64,000 nucleotides of DNA from Rhodohalobacter sp. 614A (GCF_021462415.1 NZ_JAKEDS010000001.1:716273-780272); one strand, 5' to 3'. Shown: positions 9,698 to 18,047, numbered from the stretch's first letter. The notes: generated by a model from the sequence alone, not told the origin. Made by a program: numbers and translations.

Positions 9698-10684
9698 TTA
9701 CTCGTTTTGCCAAATCATAACGGTTCTGTTTCCCTTTGAATCGACTGAGCCGCGAAACATGCCCGTGGTATTCATTTGCATAGAAATATTTCCTTCGCTG
9801 TCTACCCCGATAAAACCGGCATCGCCGGGATTGAGCCGTTCTGTAAGCACAAAATTCATTGCTTCCTCAAGACTCACACCCGTAAATTCCTTGTAATTGG
9901 CAATTGTATTCGCAGAAACATTTCGCATAATCTGTTCACCCCAGCCGGTTGCTGAAATTGCCGCAACATGATTGGCAAACGTCCCCGAACCAATAATAGG
10001 CACATCCCCGACGCGCCCGAATTGCTTGTTGGTCATCCCCCCGGTTGATGTTGCAGCCGCCAGCTTGCCGTCCTGATCGAGGGCAACAGCTCCAACCGTT
10101 CCATATTTGAATTCACTTGGTAATTTCAGATGAGACTGCTCTTGTGCCCGCTGCCATTGCTCATATCTTCGCTGTGTATCAAAATAACTGTTTTCAACCC
10201 GGTCCACGCCTGTCTGATCGGCAAACTCCTCGGCGCCTTCACCCGAAAAGAAAATGTGGCGGGAATCGGTCATCACTTTCCTGGCAAGCGTGATGGGATT
10301 TTTCACAGTGGTCACTCCCGTAATCGCTCCGGCGGCCAGTGTACTTCCATCCATAATGGCAGCGTCCAGTTCGTGTTTGCCCTCACTTGTGTAAACGGCG
10401 CCCCGGCCGGCGTTAAAAAGCGGATTGTCTTCCAAAGCCCGAACGGTCATCTCAACGGCGTCCAAAGCTGATCCGCCGTCTTTGAGAACCTTTTCTCCTA
10501 CAGATAATGCGGCTTCCAAACCGTCATAATACTGTTGCTTGATGGAATCCGGAAGATCCTGAGAGATCGTACCCGCACCGCCGTGTAATGCAAGTGCCCA
10601 ATTTGAATGTTGGGCATGCCCGGTTTGATTCAATCCAAATAGTAAAATGGTAAAGGAGACGAATAATGCCGTTAAATATTTCAT
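9698..10684 (-). CDS. Isoaspartyl peptidase/L-asparaginase (Ntn hydrolase)
   Basis: Exported N-terminal-nucleophile hydrolase of the plant-type asparaginase (T2) family, which removes isoaspartyl residues from peptides and can hydrolyse L-asparagine. A signal peptide (residues 1-24, ending AQ) is followed by the alpha subunit, beginning ALALHGGAGTI. The autocatalytic cleavage site is Gly195/Thr196 in YGTVGAVALD; Thr196 becomes the nucleophile of the beta subunit. TGGMTNKQFGRVGDVPIIGSG matches the family substrate-binding region. The length of 328 residues is normal. The export signal suggests a periplasmic role in processing damaged peptides. It has no operon partner: about 180 bp separates it from the gene downstream, and a terminator separates it from the genes upstream. 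Confidence 0.92.
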   Translation of the reverse strand: MKYLTALFVSFTILLFGLNQTGHAQHSNWALALHGGAGTISQDLPDSIKQQYYDGLEAALSVGEKVLKDGGSALDAVEMTVRALEDNPLFNAGRGAVYTSEGKHELDAAIMDGSTLAAGAITGVTTVKNPITLARKVMTDSRHIFFSGEGAEEFADQTGVDRVENSYFDTQRRYEQWQRAQEQSHLKLPSEFKYGTVGAVALDQDGKLAAATSTGGMTNKQFGRVGDVPIIGSGTFANHVAAISATGWGEQIMRNVSANTIANYKEFTGVSLEEAMNFVLTERLNPGDAGFIGVDSEGNISMQMNTTGMFRGSVDSKGNRTVMIWQNE

Positions 10685-10737
10685 TTTTTGAAAAGTGATT
10701 TGATGGATTCTTTACCTGAAAATAGATGAAGCCTGTA

Positions 10738-10776
10738 AAAAAAGAAAAGCCCGATTCACAGGTTGAACCGGGCTTT
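10738..10776 (-). terminator. Intrinsic terminator after the nfeD-slipin pair
   Basis: Read on the minus strand, AAAGCCCG pairs with CGGGCTTT and the stem continues with TTCA/TGAA across one mismatch, around a 5-nt loop. An interrupted U run (TTTTCTTTTTTT) follows. It lies about 37 nt after the slipin stop codon. Confidence 0.85.
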
Positions 10777-10812
10777 ATAATGATAGTTATCCTGAACTTG
10801 ATTTAGATCAAT

Positions 10813-11580
10813 TTATTCAGTTTTCTTTGGTTTGAATGATTCAAGAAAGTCCATTGGCAGCGGCAAAAATGCGAATGTGGAATTTTCTTCACTGATTTCA
10901 TTCATGGTTTGCAGGAACCGAAGCTGAAGAGCTGTGGGCGTTTTTTCGATCATTTTTCCGGCTTCTACCAGTTTGGTGGCGGCTTCAAATTCCCCTTGAG
11001 CATTAATGACTTTTGCACGCCGATCCCGTTCGGATTCAGCCTGCCGTGCCATCGCACGTTTCATGGATTCGGGCAGATTTACATCTCTCACTTCAACAGA
11101 AACCACTTTAATTCCCCACGGATCCGTCTGCCGGTCGATGATATCCTGGATGCGTTTGTTGACTTTTTCACGTTCGGCAAGCAGTTCGTCGAGCTCAACC
11201 TGTCCGACCACACTTCGCAGCGTGGTTTGTGCAAGCATGGATGTTGCCGCAATGTATCTTTCCACCTGGATCACTGCTTTTTCCGCATCCACAACTCTGA
11301 AAAAAGTAATGGCGTCGACATTTACGGTTACGTTGTCTTTCGTGATCGCTTCCTGCTTGTCGACATTTATCGTCAGAACCCGCAAATCCACGCGTTCAAT
11401 CTTATCGATAAACGGGACCAGAACAATAAGTCCGGGACCTTTTGTCGACTGGTATTTACCGAGACGAAATACAACCCCGCGCTCATACTCCCTCAAAATT
11501 TTGAACATTTGAGGAAGAAAAACGGAGATAAAAATTACAATCGTAATAATCCAGATTAATGAATTGCTTAGAGATTCCAT
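10813..11580 (-). CDS. Slipin, SPFH/stomatin-like membrane protein
   Basis: Membrane-anchored SPFH-domain protein (slipin) of 255 residues. One N-terminal transmembrane segment (residues 8-24) is followed by the SPFH domain, with YERGVVFRLGK, GPGLIVLVPFIDKIERVDLR and QTTLRSVVGQVELDELL. A short helical tail follows, rich in Ala and Glu (RAKVINAQGEFEAATKL), which drives oligomerisation. Slipins form ring-like membrane microdomain scaffolds. They are usually encoded next to an NfeD protease/OB-fold protein, as here: the nfeD gene is immediately upstream, 33 bp away. The pair is thought to maintain membrane proteins; P. horikoshii NfeD cleaves its slipin partner. HflK/HflC are less likely because there is only one SPFH gene and an NfeD partner is present. 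Confidence 0.93.
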   Translation of the reverse strand: MESLSNSLIWIITIVIFISVFLPQMFKILREYERGVVFRLGKYQSTKGPGLIVLVPFIDKIERVDLRVLTINVDKQEAITKDNVTVNVDAITFFRVVDAEKAVIQVERYIAATSMLAQTTLRSVVGQVELDELLAEREKVNKRIQDIIDRQTDPWGIKVVSVEVRDVNLPESMKRAMARQAESERDRRAKVINAQGEFEAATKLVEAGKMIEKTPTALQLRFLQTMNEISEENSTFAFLPLPMDFLESFKPKKTE

Positions 11581-11613
11581 GACATGATCCTTTTTTATTT
11601 GGTTGTTTTGATA

Positions 11614-12972
11614 CTAAACTTTTTCAGCTTTGTCGCTCTTTTCTTCTATGGATGTATGACTCGGTTTCACATAGACCTTGAGTCCTTCGAATTCAATAAT
11701 CTCACAGAAATTACCTTCCTTAATTTCTTTATCACTTCTTGCGGTCCAGTATTCGCCATCAAAAAATACCCGTCCTTCTTGCCCGGGACGAATCGCATCC
11801 ACAACTTCCACGGTTTTCCCAATGGTAGATTCAAGTCCCGATCGCGGTGGATTGAAAAGTGATTTCACGCCATATGTCACAATCCATGCAAAAAATGCAA
11901 CCGTTAGAAGTGTGGCCGGTACCAGCCAGTAAATGGAAATCTGCATCTCATCCGGAAGATCCTGAAACAACATCAATGCCCCAAGGAAAAAAGCCACGGC
12001 TCCTCCGGATAGTAAAATGCCAAATGTTGGGGTGAAGGCTTCTGCAACAAACAGAATGATTGCCAGCCCAATCAAAAGAAAACCCGCGAGATTAATGGGC
12101 ATCGCAGCAACCCCATACAATAACAAGATGAGAGCAATGACACCTGAAACCCCTGGAACAATCGCGCCGGGATTGGTCACCTCGCCGATGATTCCATAAA
12201 TCGCAACCATCGTTAAAATTAACATGACTTCGGGACGCAGGATAAAGCTGAAAAATTGTTCGGCAAGGTTTTCGTCAATAGAACGAATCGTTGCCGTTTC
12301 AGTATTTAAAACTTTTCCATCTACCTCCATTCCATGCAGTTGAGAAACAAGATCGTCGATATCTTCAGCCATTATATCAATAACATTCATTTCGAGAGCT
12401 TCGTCTGAAGTGATGGAAGCGCCATCTCTTACGGCTGATCTTGCCCACTCTGCATTTCTATCCCGTTCTTCGGCAATGGATTGAATAAAACTTTCGGAGT
12501 AGTTGAAAATTTTATTTTGGGCCACTGTATCCATCTCACCACCGCCCATCGAAACCGGGGAAGCAGCTCCAATATTGGTTGCCGGAGCCATGGCTGCAAT
12601 ATGTGCAGCCAGCGTAATAAACGTGCCGGCACTTCCCGCATTGGCACCCCGCGGAGAAACATAGACAACCGTTGGATGATCCGTCCCTAAAAGTTCCTGC
12701 ACAATTTCCTGGGTGGAGGTCAACAGTCCGCCGGGTGTATCCAGTTCAATGATAAGTGCTTCGTCTCTGTTTTCTGAAGATTCCCGAATACTTCGGGTGA
12801 TGTATTGCGTGACCGTGGGGCCAATGGTTCCTTCAACCCGAATTACACTAACCGTTGATCGATTCGTTTGCTGAACTGCCAGTGAATCCTGCTGAGCGGG
12901 AGTTTCCTGCAACGCCAATACCGAGCCCGCAAGAAACAGAATGGATGCCAATATGAACTTTTTTGAACTCAT
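11614..12972 (-). CDS. NfeD-family membrane serine protease
   Basis: Long-form NfeD: a signal peptide (about residues 1-28), a ClpP-fold protease domain (40-245), four or five membrane helices (about 250-370) and a C-terminal NfeD OB-fold domain (385-440; IGKTVEVVDAIRPGQEGRVFFDGEYW). The Ser-Lys dyad known from P. horikoshii 1510-N (Ser97/Lys138) corresponds by motif and spacing to Ser114 in NAGSAGTF and Lys154 in AQNKIFNYSE. The substrate-binding DTPGG motif is at about residues 78-82. The active site faces the periplasm. It is cotranscribed with the slipin gene downstream, the likely partner and substrate, and the strong terminator beyond that gene closes the operon. Confidence 0.93.
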   Translation of the reverse strand: MSSKKFILASILFLAGSVLALQETPAQQDSLAVQQTNRSTVSVIRVEGTIGPTVTQYITRSIRESSENRDEALIIELDTPGGLLTSTQEIVQELLGTDHPTVVYVSPRGANAGSAGTFITLAAHIAAMAPATNIGAASPVSMGGGEMDTVAQNKIFNYSESFIQSIAEERDRNAEWARSAVRDGASITSDEALEMNVIDIMAEDIDDLVSQLHGMEVDGKVLNTETATIRSIDENLAEQFFSFILRPEVMLILTMVAIYGIIGEVTNPGAIVPGVSGVIALILLLYGVAAMPINLAGFLLIGLAIILFVAEAFTPTFGILLSGGAVAFFLGALMLFQDLPDEMQISIYWLVPATLLTVAFFAWIVTYGVKSLFNPPRSGLESTIGKTVEVVDAIRPGQEGRVFFDGEYWTARSDKEIKEGNFCEIIEFEGLKVYVKPSHTSIEEKSDKAEKV

Positions 12973-13105
12973 ATCAGAATAAGTGAATTCTCATGTTGTT
13001 GGTTCCCTGCTATAGAAAATGTGCCAATTCCCTATTCTTAATATACAATCTTTTCGATGAGTTGCGTGATTGGATTGGTTGGTTGATTTATTGAATATGA
13101 TCTCC

Positions 13106-13196
13106 GTCATCGCGAAAAAAGTGAAGCGATCCCCAAACGGGTTAGGAGATTGTGCCAAAGGCATCCCTTCGGGGCCGCGCTCTGCTTGCAATTGAC
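13106..13196 (-). repeat. REP-like palindromic element R1
   Basis: About 91 bp running from GTCATCGCG to an imperfect GCAATTGAC. The outer ends are inverted copies of the GTCATTGCGAGC motif. The inside carries the core GAAGGGATGCCTTTGGCACA, read on the minus strand. The same core is in R2 (15798) and R3 (16403), which lie in the opposite orientation. It sits between nfeD and the arginine leader, upstream of the leader coding region. Confidence 0.8.
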
Positions 13197-13257
13197 ACTT
13201 TAAAACAAACTCAAAAAAACATTTGCATTTTATTTTTCATAGGGCGAATTTTAGTTT

Positions 13258-13320
13258 ATGAACTTATTTACACACGACATAACTGCAATTCTTCGCCGTC
13301 GCCGCCCATTGGGCGTGTGA
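13258..13320 (+). CDS. Arginine-rich leader peptide of the arg operon
   Basis: A 20-codon open reading frame with an ATG start and TGA stop. Residues 13-16 are four consecutive arginines (codons CGC CGT CGC CGC, 13294-13305), followed by PLGV and the stop. It lies 160 bp upstream of argF, directly before an antiterminator/terminator pair. This is the layout of classical attenuator leader peptides such as those of his, trp and ilv operons. The function proposed is to sense charged tRNA-Arg through ribosome stalling. The upstream ribosome-binding signal is weak: AGGG at 13241-13244, about 13 nt before the ATG. There is no homology to a known peptide, as expected for leaders, so the evidence is the codon run plus the RNA structure. 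Confidence 0.75.
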   Translation: MNLFTHDITAILRRRRPLGV

Positions 13321-13391
13321 TAATTGTGTGTAGTCTAGCTACTAAAGAACTTATCGCAAGCCCGCTCAAATCGATCTGAGCGGGTTTTTTT
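13303..13391 (+). promoter_or_regulatory. Transcription attenuator of the arginine operon
   Basis: Three competing structures can be drawn. (1) Antiterminator: 13311-13323 pairs with 13351-13363, 12 of 13 positions, one of them a G-U wobble. This captures CCC of the terminator arm. (2) Terminator: 13361-13368 pairs with 13377-13384. (3) A small hairpin, CGCCC/GGGCG (13303-13307 with 13311-13315), which would block the antiterminator. A ribosome stalled at the Arg codons (13294-13305) leaves 13311 onward free, so the antiterminator forms and argFGH is read. A ribosome that reaches the stop codon at 13318-13320 covers the 5' arm, so the terminator forms. The logic is inferred from pairing done by hand. 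Confidence 0.72.
13361..13391 (+). terminator. Attenuator terminator hairpin before argF
   Basis: A perfect 8-bp stem, CCCGCTCA/TGAGCGGG, with an 8-nt loop, directly followed by seven T residues. It lies between the leader peptide and argF in the direction of transcription, where an ordinary end-of-gene terminator would make no sense. Confidence 0.9.
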
Positions 13392-13480
13392 ATGTACATC
13401 CGAAATTTTCATTTCAATCACGGATGTCCGGCCTCTGAGTTCCTCATCCCCAAACCTGTTCAAAACGTTCAAACATACTC

Positions 13481-14464
13481 ATGAAACATTTACTTACAAT
13501 CGGCGAATTAGACCCCGGCCAGGTTCAAGCAATCCTGGATTTGAGTCTCGATTTGCAGGAACAATCACCACAACTGCTCAAAGGAAAAAACATCGCATTT
13601 GTTTTTGAAAAACCTTCCCTCAGAACCAAAGTAGGAGCCGAAGTTGCCATCAATCATCTTGGCGGAAACGTTGTAGATATCGACGGAAACCTGATGTTCT
13701 CCAGCGGAAAAGCCGTCCCTTTCAGTTTTCGGGAATCATTATATGATGCCATGAAAAACGTTTCCCAATGGTGCGATGCTATTTTCGCCCGGGTTTTTTC
13801 ACACAGCACCCTGGAAAAAATGAAAGAGTACGGAGAAATGCCTGTGGTCAATGCACTCTGCGATCAACACCATCCGATGCAGGCCCTGGCGGATCTGCTC
13901 ACTATTCGGCAAAACTTTGGGCCTGATGAAAAAATATCACTCACTTTTGTGGGAGATGCGAATAACGTGGCTTTTTCCCTCACGGAAGTTCTGCTCTATT
14001 TCGGCCATAGCGTTACTTTTTCCGGCCCGAAAGCCCACGGCTGGGATGACGACAAACTCCAGTATTTCAAGCTCCTCTCGATTGATCATGGTGGTACTTT
14101 CACCATTACTGAAGATCCGAAAGAGGCTGTCTATAATGCCGATGTGATCTATACCGACACTTTCATTTCCATGGGACAGGAACACCTTTACGAAGAAAAG
14201 ATGAAGCATTTTGACGGATACCAGGTCAATATGAAGCTTTTTTCACAGGCGAAACCGGATGCCGGATTTATGCATTGCCTGCCGGCTCACCGGGGGGTGG
14301 AAGTAAGCGATGATGTGATTGATCACAAGAACTCCTGGGTTTATCAACAGGCAAAAAACAGGATGATTGTTTCGAAAGGAGTGTTCACTTCTCTTCTCTA
14401 CCCGGAATTGCTCACCGGCGAGGAGACCATCGAATCAATTGAAGCCAAACACCAACTGATATAA
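13481..14464 (+). CDS. argF: Ornithine carbamoyltransferase
   Basis: Transfers the carbamoyl group of carbamoyl phosphate to ornithine, giving citrulline (arginine biosynthesis, cytosol). The length of 327 residues fits. The carbamoyl-phosphate loop reads FEKPSLRTK (residues 44-52), a known variant of STRTR. HPMQALADL (131-139) replaces the usual HPCQ. The ornithine side has SMGQEHLYEE (the SMG loop) and MHCLPAHRGVEV (HCLPAHRG). The SMG loop and HCLPAHRG favour true ornithine carbamoyltransferase over the acetyl- or succinylornithine enzymes found in several Bacteroidota, although substrate use should be regarded as likely, not proven. It is the first gene of the argF-argG-GNAT-argH run, downstream of the attenuator. 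Confidence 0.9.
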   Translation: MKHLLTIGELDPGQVQAILDLSLDLQEQSPQLLKGKNIAFVFEKPSLRTKVGAEVAINHLGGNVVDIDGNLMFSSGKAVPFSFRESLYDAMKNVSQWCDAIFARVFSHSTLEKMKEYGEMPVVNALCDQHHPMQALADLLTIRQNFGPDEKISLTFVGDANNVAFSLTEVLLYFGHSVTFSGPKAHGWDDDKLQYFKLLSIDHGGTFTITEDPKEAVYNADVIYTDTFISMGQEHLYEEKMKHFDGYQVNMKLFSQAKPDAGFMHCLPAHRGVEVSDDVIDHKNSWVYQQAKNRMIVSKGVFTSLLYPELLTGEETIESIEAKHQLI

Positions 14465-14517
14465 TTCCAAAAACCTAACTGACTAATTTTTTAATCACCG
14501 AATACTGAATCAAAAAA

Positions 14518-15789
14518 ATGGAACAAGAAACAACATATAAAAAGGTAGCCTCGCACGAAGCAGAAAAAGGAACATTTAACACATGCCTGCTTCTCTATTC
14601 CGGCGGACTCGATACCAGTGTTATGCTCAAATGGATCAAGCAGGAATATGATTGCGATGTGATTGCACTGACAATTAATATCGGCCAGACAGCTGATAAT
14701 CTTGACGCTATTAAAGAGAAAGCGTTGAAGCTTGGAGCAAAAGATGTGATTGTTTACGATGCCCGTGAAAAATTTGCTGAACTTTGTGCTGAAGCCGTAA
14801 AAGCCAATGCCGACTACCAGGGCGGATACGCACTCGGCTGCCCGCTGGGACGGGTAATGATCTCCAAACTCGCCGTTCAATTCGCATCAGAATTTGGCTG
14901 CGAAGTCATCGCTCACGGTTGTACCGGAAAAGGAAATGACCAGGTTCGGTTTGAAAGTTACATTACTACGCTTAATCCTGAACTGAAAACCATTGCGCCG
15001 GTTCGGGAATGGGGCATGGGCCGGGAAGAAGAGATTGCATACGCTCATGAAAATGGCATTCCGGTCGATCAGACGAAGAAATCACCCTATTCTTACGATG
15101 AAAATATGTGGGCCAATACCGGCGAGGGTGGCGAGATTGAAAATCCCGAATTGATTCCGCCTCTCGAAAACATCCTGAAATGGGCCAACACTCCCAAAGA
15201 AGCTCCGGATGAAGAAGAACTCGTTGAGATTGAATTTGAGAACGGCGAGCCAGTTGCACTAAATGGCGTTGCCCAACCGAAAAAAGACCTGATTCAAAAA
15301 CTGAATAAAATTGGCGGAAATCATGCCGTTGGAGTATTCCACCTGATTGAAGACCGTGTGGTAGGGCTGAAGGTGCGGGGCATCTATGAAAATCCGGCTG
15401 CGCATATTTTAATCCAAGCGCACAAAAACCTTGAGCAGTTGGTTTCTACGCGGGAAGAAAATGAACTGAAAACGCTGATGGACCAGAAATGGGCGTATCT
15501 TGTGTACGGCGCTAAATATTTTGAACCGGTTCTGGATAACATCCGGGCATACATCAACGAACAGAACAAGAAAGTAACGGGAACCGTGAAAGTTCGGCTC
15601 TACAAAGGAAATTGTGATGTAGTTGCTCTTACATCACCTTATTCTCTGTTTGATGAAAACCTGGCGACATTCAATAAATCGACAGCTTTCAATCAAAATT
15701 CATCGGCCGGTTTTATCGAACTGTGGAATCTGCCACAAAAAACAGCTTACCAATTAAAGAAAACGATAAAAAAAGAAGTGGTTGAATAA
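14518..15789 (+). CDS. argG: Argininosuccinate synthase
   Basis: Joins citrulline and aspartate with ATP hydrolysis to AMP, giving argininosuccinate. The ATP pyrophosphatase P-loop is YSGGLDTSV (about residues 27-35), after an N-terminal extension of about 20 residues that is longer than in many ArgG proteins. Other family landmarks are HGCTGKGNDQVRFE (citrulline/aspartate site), the SPYSYDENMWANTGEGGE region, and YKGNCDVV near the C-terminus. The length of 423 residues is close to typical. It starts about 50 bp after the argF stop and is followed by REP element R2. The start at 14518 is the first ATG after the argF stop in this frame; a shorter protein cannot be excluded. Confidence 0.95.
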   Translation: MEQETTYKKVASHEAEKGTFNTCLLLYSGGLDTSVMLKWIKQEYDCDVIALTINIGQTADNLDAIKEKALKLGAKDVIVYDAREKFAELCAEAVKANADYQGGYALGCPLGRVMISKLAVQFASEFGCEVIAHGCTGKGNDQVRFESYITTLNPELKTIAPVREWGMGREEEIAYAHENGIPVDQTKKSPYSYDENMWANTGEGGEIENPELIPPLENILKWANTPKEAPDEEELVEIEFENGEPVALNGVAQPKKDLIQKLNKIGGNHAVGVFHLIEDRVVGLKVRGIYENPAAHILIQAHKNLEQLVSTREENELKTLMDQKWAYLVYGAKYFEPVLDNIRAYINEQNKKVTGTVKVRLYKGNCDVVALTSPYSLFDENLATFNKSTAFNQNSSAGFIELWNLPQKTAYQLKKTIKKEVVE

Positions 15790-15797
15790 GGGAAAGT

Positions 15798-15899
15798 GTC
15801 ATTGCGAGCGGAGCGCGGTCCCGAAGGGATGCCTTTGGCACAATCCCCAAACGTGACTGGAGATTGCCGCGTTGTCACTCCGTTCTTCCTCGCAATGAC
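15798..15899 (+). repeat. REP-like palindromic element R2
   Basis: 102 bp from GTCATTGCGAGC to the inverted CGCAATGAC, starting 9 bp after the argG stop. It holds the core CCCGAAGGGATGCCTTTGGC followed by ACAATCCCC and GGAGATTGCCGCG. It closely matches R3 (16403-16512), and R1 in the opposite orientation. Confidence 0.9.
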
Positions 15900-15941
15900 G
15901 GATTCACACTTTTGCCTTTTCACTTTTCATTAAAAACCAAA

Positions 15942-16355
15942 ATGGAAACCTCAATTCAAATATCTACCGATAAGTCACTGCTCGATGTGGGCATTGTGTA
16001 CGATTTTCTTTCGAATCAATCGTATTGGGCAAAGGGTCGTAGTCTGGATACCATTCAGCGATCCATAGAAAACTCGCTTTGTTTTGGAGTCTATTTAGAT
16101 GGAAAGCAAGTTGGATTTGCCCGGGTCGTAACGGACTATGCTGTATTTGCATGGATTATGGACGTATTTATCGACCCCAATTTCAGGGGTTTGGGATTGG
16201 GCAAAAAGCTGATTCATGCCATCAAAAGTCATGAAGATCTGCAAACACTCTACCGCTGGGGGCTCGCAACAACGGATGCGCATGGTTTATACCAGCAATT
16301 TGGTTTTAAGCCGTTGAGTACGCCACATAAAATGATGGAAATTCTGAGTGAGTGA
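15942..16355 (+). CDS. GNAT-family N-acetyltransferase
   Basis: Small cytosolic acetyltransferase of 137 residues. The acetyl-CoA site is visible as FRGLGLGKKLIHAI (motif A, Q/RxxGxG/A type; here RGLGLGK). The C-terminal AHGLYQQFGFKPL is the usual motif B of small GNATs. The ATG at 15942 is chosen because the in-frame extension to 15864 runs back into REP element R2 and is non-conserved in character. The acceptor is unknown. It is too short and lacks the amino-acid-kinase domain of classical N-acetylglutamate synthase (ArgA). Its general-purpose motifs do not point to an arginine step. It may simply be a passenger between two REP elements in the operon. Confidence 0.85.
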   Translation: METSIQISTDKSLLDVGIVYDFLSNQSYWAKGRSLDTIQRSIENSLCFGVYLDGKQVGFARVVTDYAVFAWIMDVFIDPNFRGLGLGKKLIHAIKSHEDLQTLYRWGLATTDAHGLYQQFGFKPLSTPHKMMEILSE

Positions 16356-16402
16356 ATGAAAAGTGAATAGGTAAAAGTGAGAAGTGTCATCATGAGCAAC
16401 AT

Positions 16403-16512
16403 GTCATTGCGAGCGAGTTTACGAGCGTGGCCCCGAAGGGATGCCTTTGGCACAATCTCACACAGAAAGCGTTCGGGGATTGCCGCAGTCGCAAATGCTC
16501 CTTCGCAATGAC
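16403..16512 (+). repeat. REP-like palindromic element R3
   Basis: 110 bp from GTCATTGCGAGCGAG to CGCAATGAC, with the same core as R2 (CCCCGAAGGGATGCCTTTGG). Just beyond it, 16531-16553 repeats a second REP core, CCCCGAAGGGATCCC followed by TATGGGACC. The element fills the gap between the GNAT gene and argH. Confidence 0.88.
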
Positions 16513-16610
16513 TTCAACTTTTGCGTTTTCCCCCGAAGGGATCCCTATGGGACCTGTTTACTTTTCAGTATTTTATCAAAAATCTAAAATTGACTTCTAA
16601 ACCTATTTTC

Positions 16611-17915
16611 ATGTCCAAACTCTGGCAAAAGAGCAATACCGATACCAAAACCAGTGCAGCCAAAAAAGCGGAAGCATTTACTGTTGGAAACGATTACCTG
16701 CTTGACAAGGAACTCGTTCCGTATGACATCCAGGGTTCGATTGCTCATGCAAAAGCACTGAACAAAATCGGTATTCTTTCGGATGATGAACTCGGAAAAC
16801 TGACCAACGCTCTTCATGAAATCCTCAAAGAATGGAAAGAGGACGCGTTTGAAATTCGAATTGATGATGAGGACATGCATACGGCTATTGAACTCTCTCT
16901 GGTTGAAAAGCTTGGCGATCTCGGGAAAAAAATTCATACTGCGCGATCCCGAAATGATCAGGTTTTGACGGCCGTTCGGCTTTACGAAAAAGAACAGCTT
17001 CAAGAGATAAAAGAACTCATCAAAACAGTTGCCGGAGCAATTCTTGAGTTTGCCGAAAAACATCAGAACGTCCCCATGCCCGGTTTTACCCATACCCGAA
17101 AAGCGATGCTGAGCAGCGTAGGATTGTGGGGCGGTGCCTTTGCTGAACTTTTGATTCTTCAGGCTGAATCTTCACAGGGAATTGAATCGTTGGTGGATAA
17201 ATCACCGCTGGGTTCTGCTGCCGGGTTTGGAACTTCGTTTGATATCGATCGGGAGCAAGAAGCGGATGATCTTGGATTTTCCGGTCCGCTGATCTGTTCC
17301 ACAACCGCACAACTCTCCCGCGGATGGATAGAATTACAGTTCGTTCAATATTTATCCGGAGTCACTGCCGTACTGAATCGCTTTGCTTCTGATGTAATCC
17401 AGTTCAGCAGTTCGGCATATCCTTATTTTGATTTGGATGCCGCCGTCTGTACGGGATCGTCCATCATGCCGCAAAAGAAAAACCCGGATGTGGCAGAACT
17501 CCTTCGTGGCGGATATTCGGAGCTTGCAGGTTATGCAGCTTCACTACAAATGTTAACGACCAATCTTGGCAGCGGCTATCACCGGGATTTGCAGTTGAGC
17601 AAAGAACCGGTTCTGAAATCCGTACGCAAAACAAAACAATTACTTGAAGCGGCCGAGTTACTCATTACCAATATGAAGCCGATCAAAGAGAATCTCGCTG
17701 AAGCATGCAGTTCAGAAATCTTTGCCGCCGAAGCCGCTTACGATCTCGTCAAAGAGAAAGGCATGACCTTCCGAGAGGCCTATCGACATATTGGCGATCA
17801 TCCCGAAGAAGTGGAAGACATCTCCGCCGAAGAAATTTTGAAGAAGTACACGCATTTGGGTTCGCCGGGAAATGCGGGGTTGGAAAAATTGAGGAAGAGA
17901 TTGGATTTATTTTAG
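16611..17915 (+). CDS. argH: Argininosuccinate lyase
   Basis: Splits argininosuccinate into arginine and fumarate, the last step of arginine synthesis. It belongs to the fumarase/aspartase superfamily. It shows TARSRNDQV (residues 107-115), HTRKAM, and the superfamily signature GSSIMPQKKNPD, with the catalytic Ser in the flexible loop. The start ATG at 16611 gives MSKLWQKS, the usual ArgH N-terminus; the 30 in-frame residues before it come from REP-derived sequence. The length of 434 residues is normal. The stop codon TAG ends at 17915 and REP element R4 starts at the next base, so the repeat directly abuts the gene. A decayed copy of its 3' end occurs at 18907-19047. Confidence 0.95.
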   Translation: MSKLWQKSNTDTKTSAAKKAEAFTVGNDYLLDKELVPYDIQGSIAHAKALNKIGILSDDELGKLTNALHEILKEWKEDAFEIRIDDEDMHTAIELSLVEKLGDLGKKIHTARSRNDQVLTAVRLYEKEQLQEIKELIKTVAGAILEFAEKHQNVPMPGFTHTRKAMLSSVGLWGGAFAELLILQAESSQGIESLVDKSPLGSAAGFGTSFDIDREQEADDLGFSGPLICSTTAQLSRGWIELQFVQYLSGVTAVLNRFASDVIQFSSSAYPYFDLDAAVCTGSSIMPQKKNPDVAELLRGGYSELAGYAASLQMLTTNLGSGYHRDLQLSKEPVLKSVRKTKQLLEAAELLITNMKPIKENLAEACSSEIFAAEAAYDLVKEKGMTFREAYRHIGDHPEEVEDISAEEILKKYTHLGSPGNAGLEKLRKRLDLF

Positions 17916-17994
17916 GTCATTGCGAAGGAGCGGAGCGACTGCGGCAATATCCAAGCGCATTGCCCTGAGATTGCTTCGTTTCACTCGCAAAGAC
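17916..17994 (+). repeat. REP-like palindromic element R4
   Basis: 79 bp from GTCATTGCGAAGGAGCGG to CTCGCAAAGAC, with the inner GAGATTGCTTCG arm. It lacks the GAAGGGATGCC core of R1-R3. It is contiguous with the argH stop codon and could act as a 3' mRNA stabiliser. Confidence 0.85.
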
Positions 17995-18047
17995 AGCCAA
18001 TTCTCTTATCTTCTTTAAAATAAGTTCTACAATTTTTCTTTTTTTCC

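Noticed and set aside
13481-14464. Naming the argF product as N-acetyl- or N-succinylornithine carbamoyltransferase
   Set aside because: The HCLPAHRG and SMG motifs fit ornithine carbamoyltransferase. The altered enzymes of Bacteroidota differ in these loops, although the HPMQ variant leaves some doubt.
15864-15941. An in-frame 26-residue extension of the GNAT protein
   Set aside because: It is translated from the end of REP element R2 and the spacer; the ATG at 15942 starts an ordinary GNAT N-terminus.
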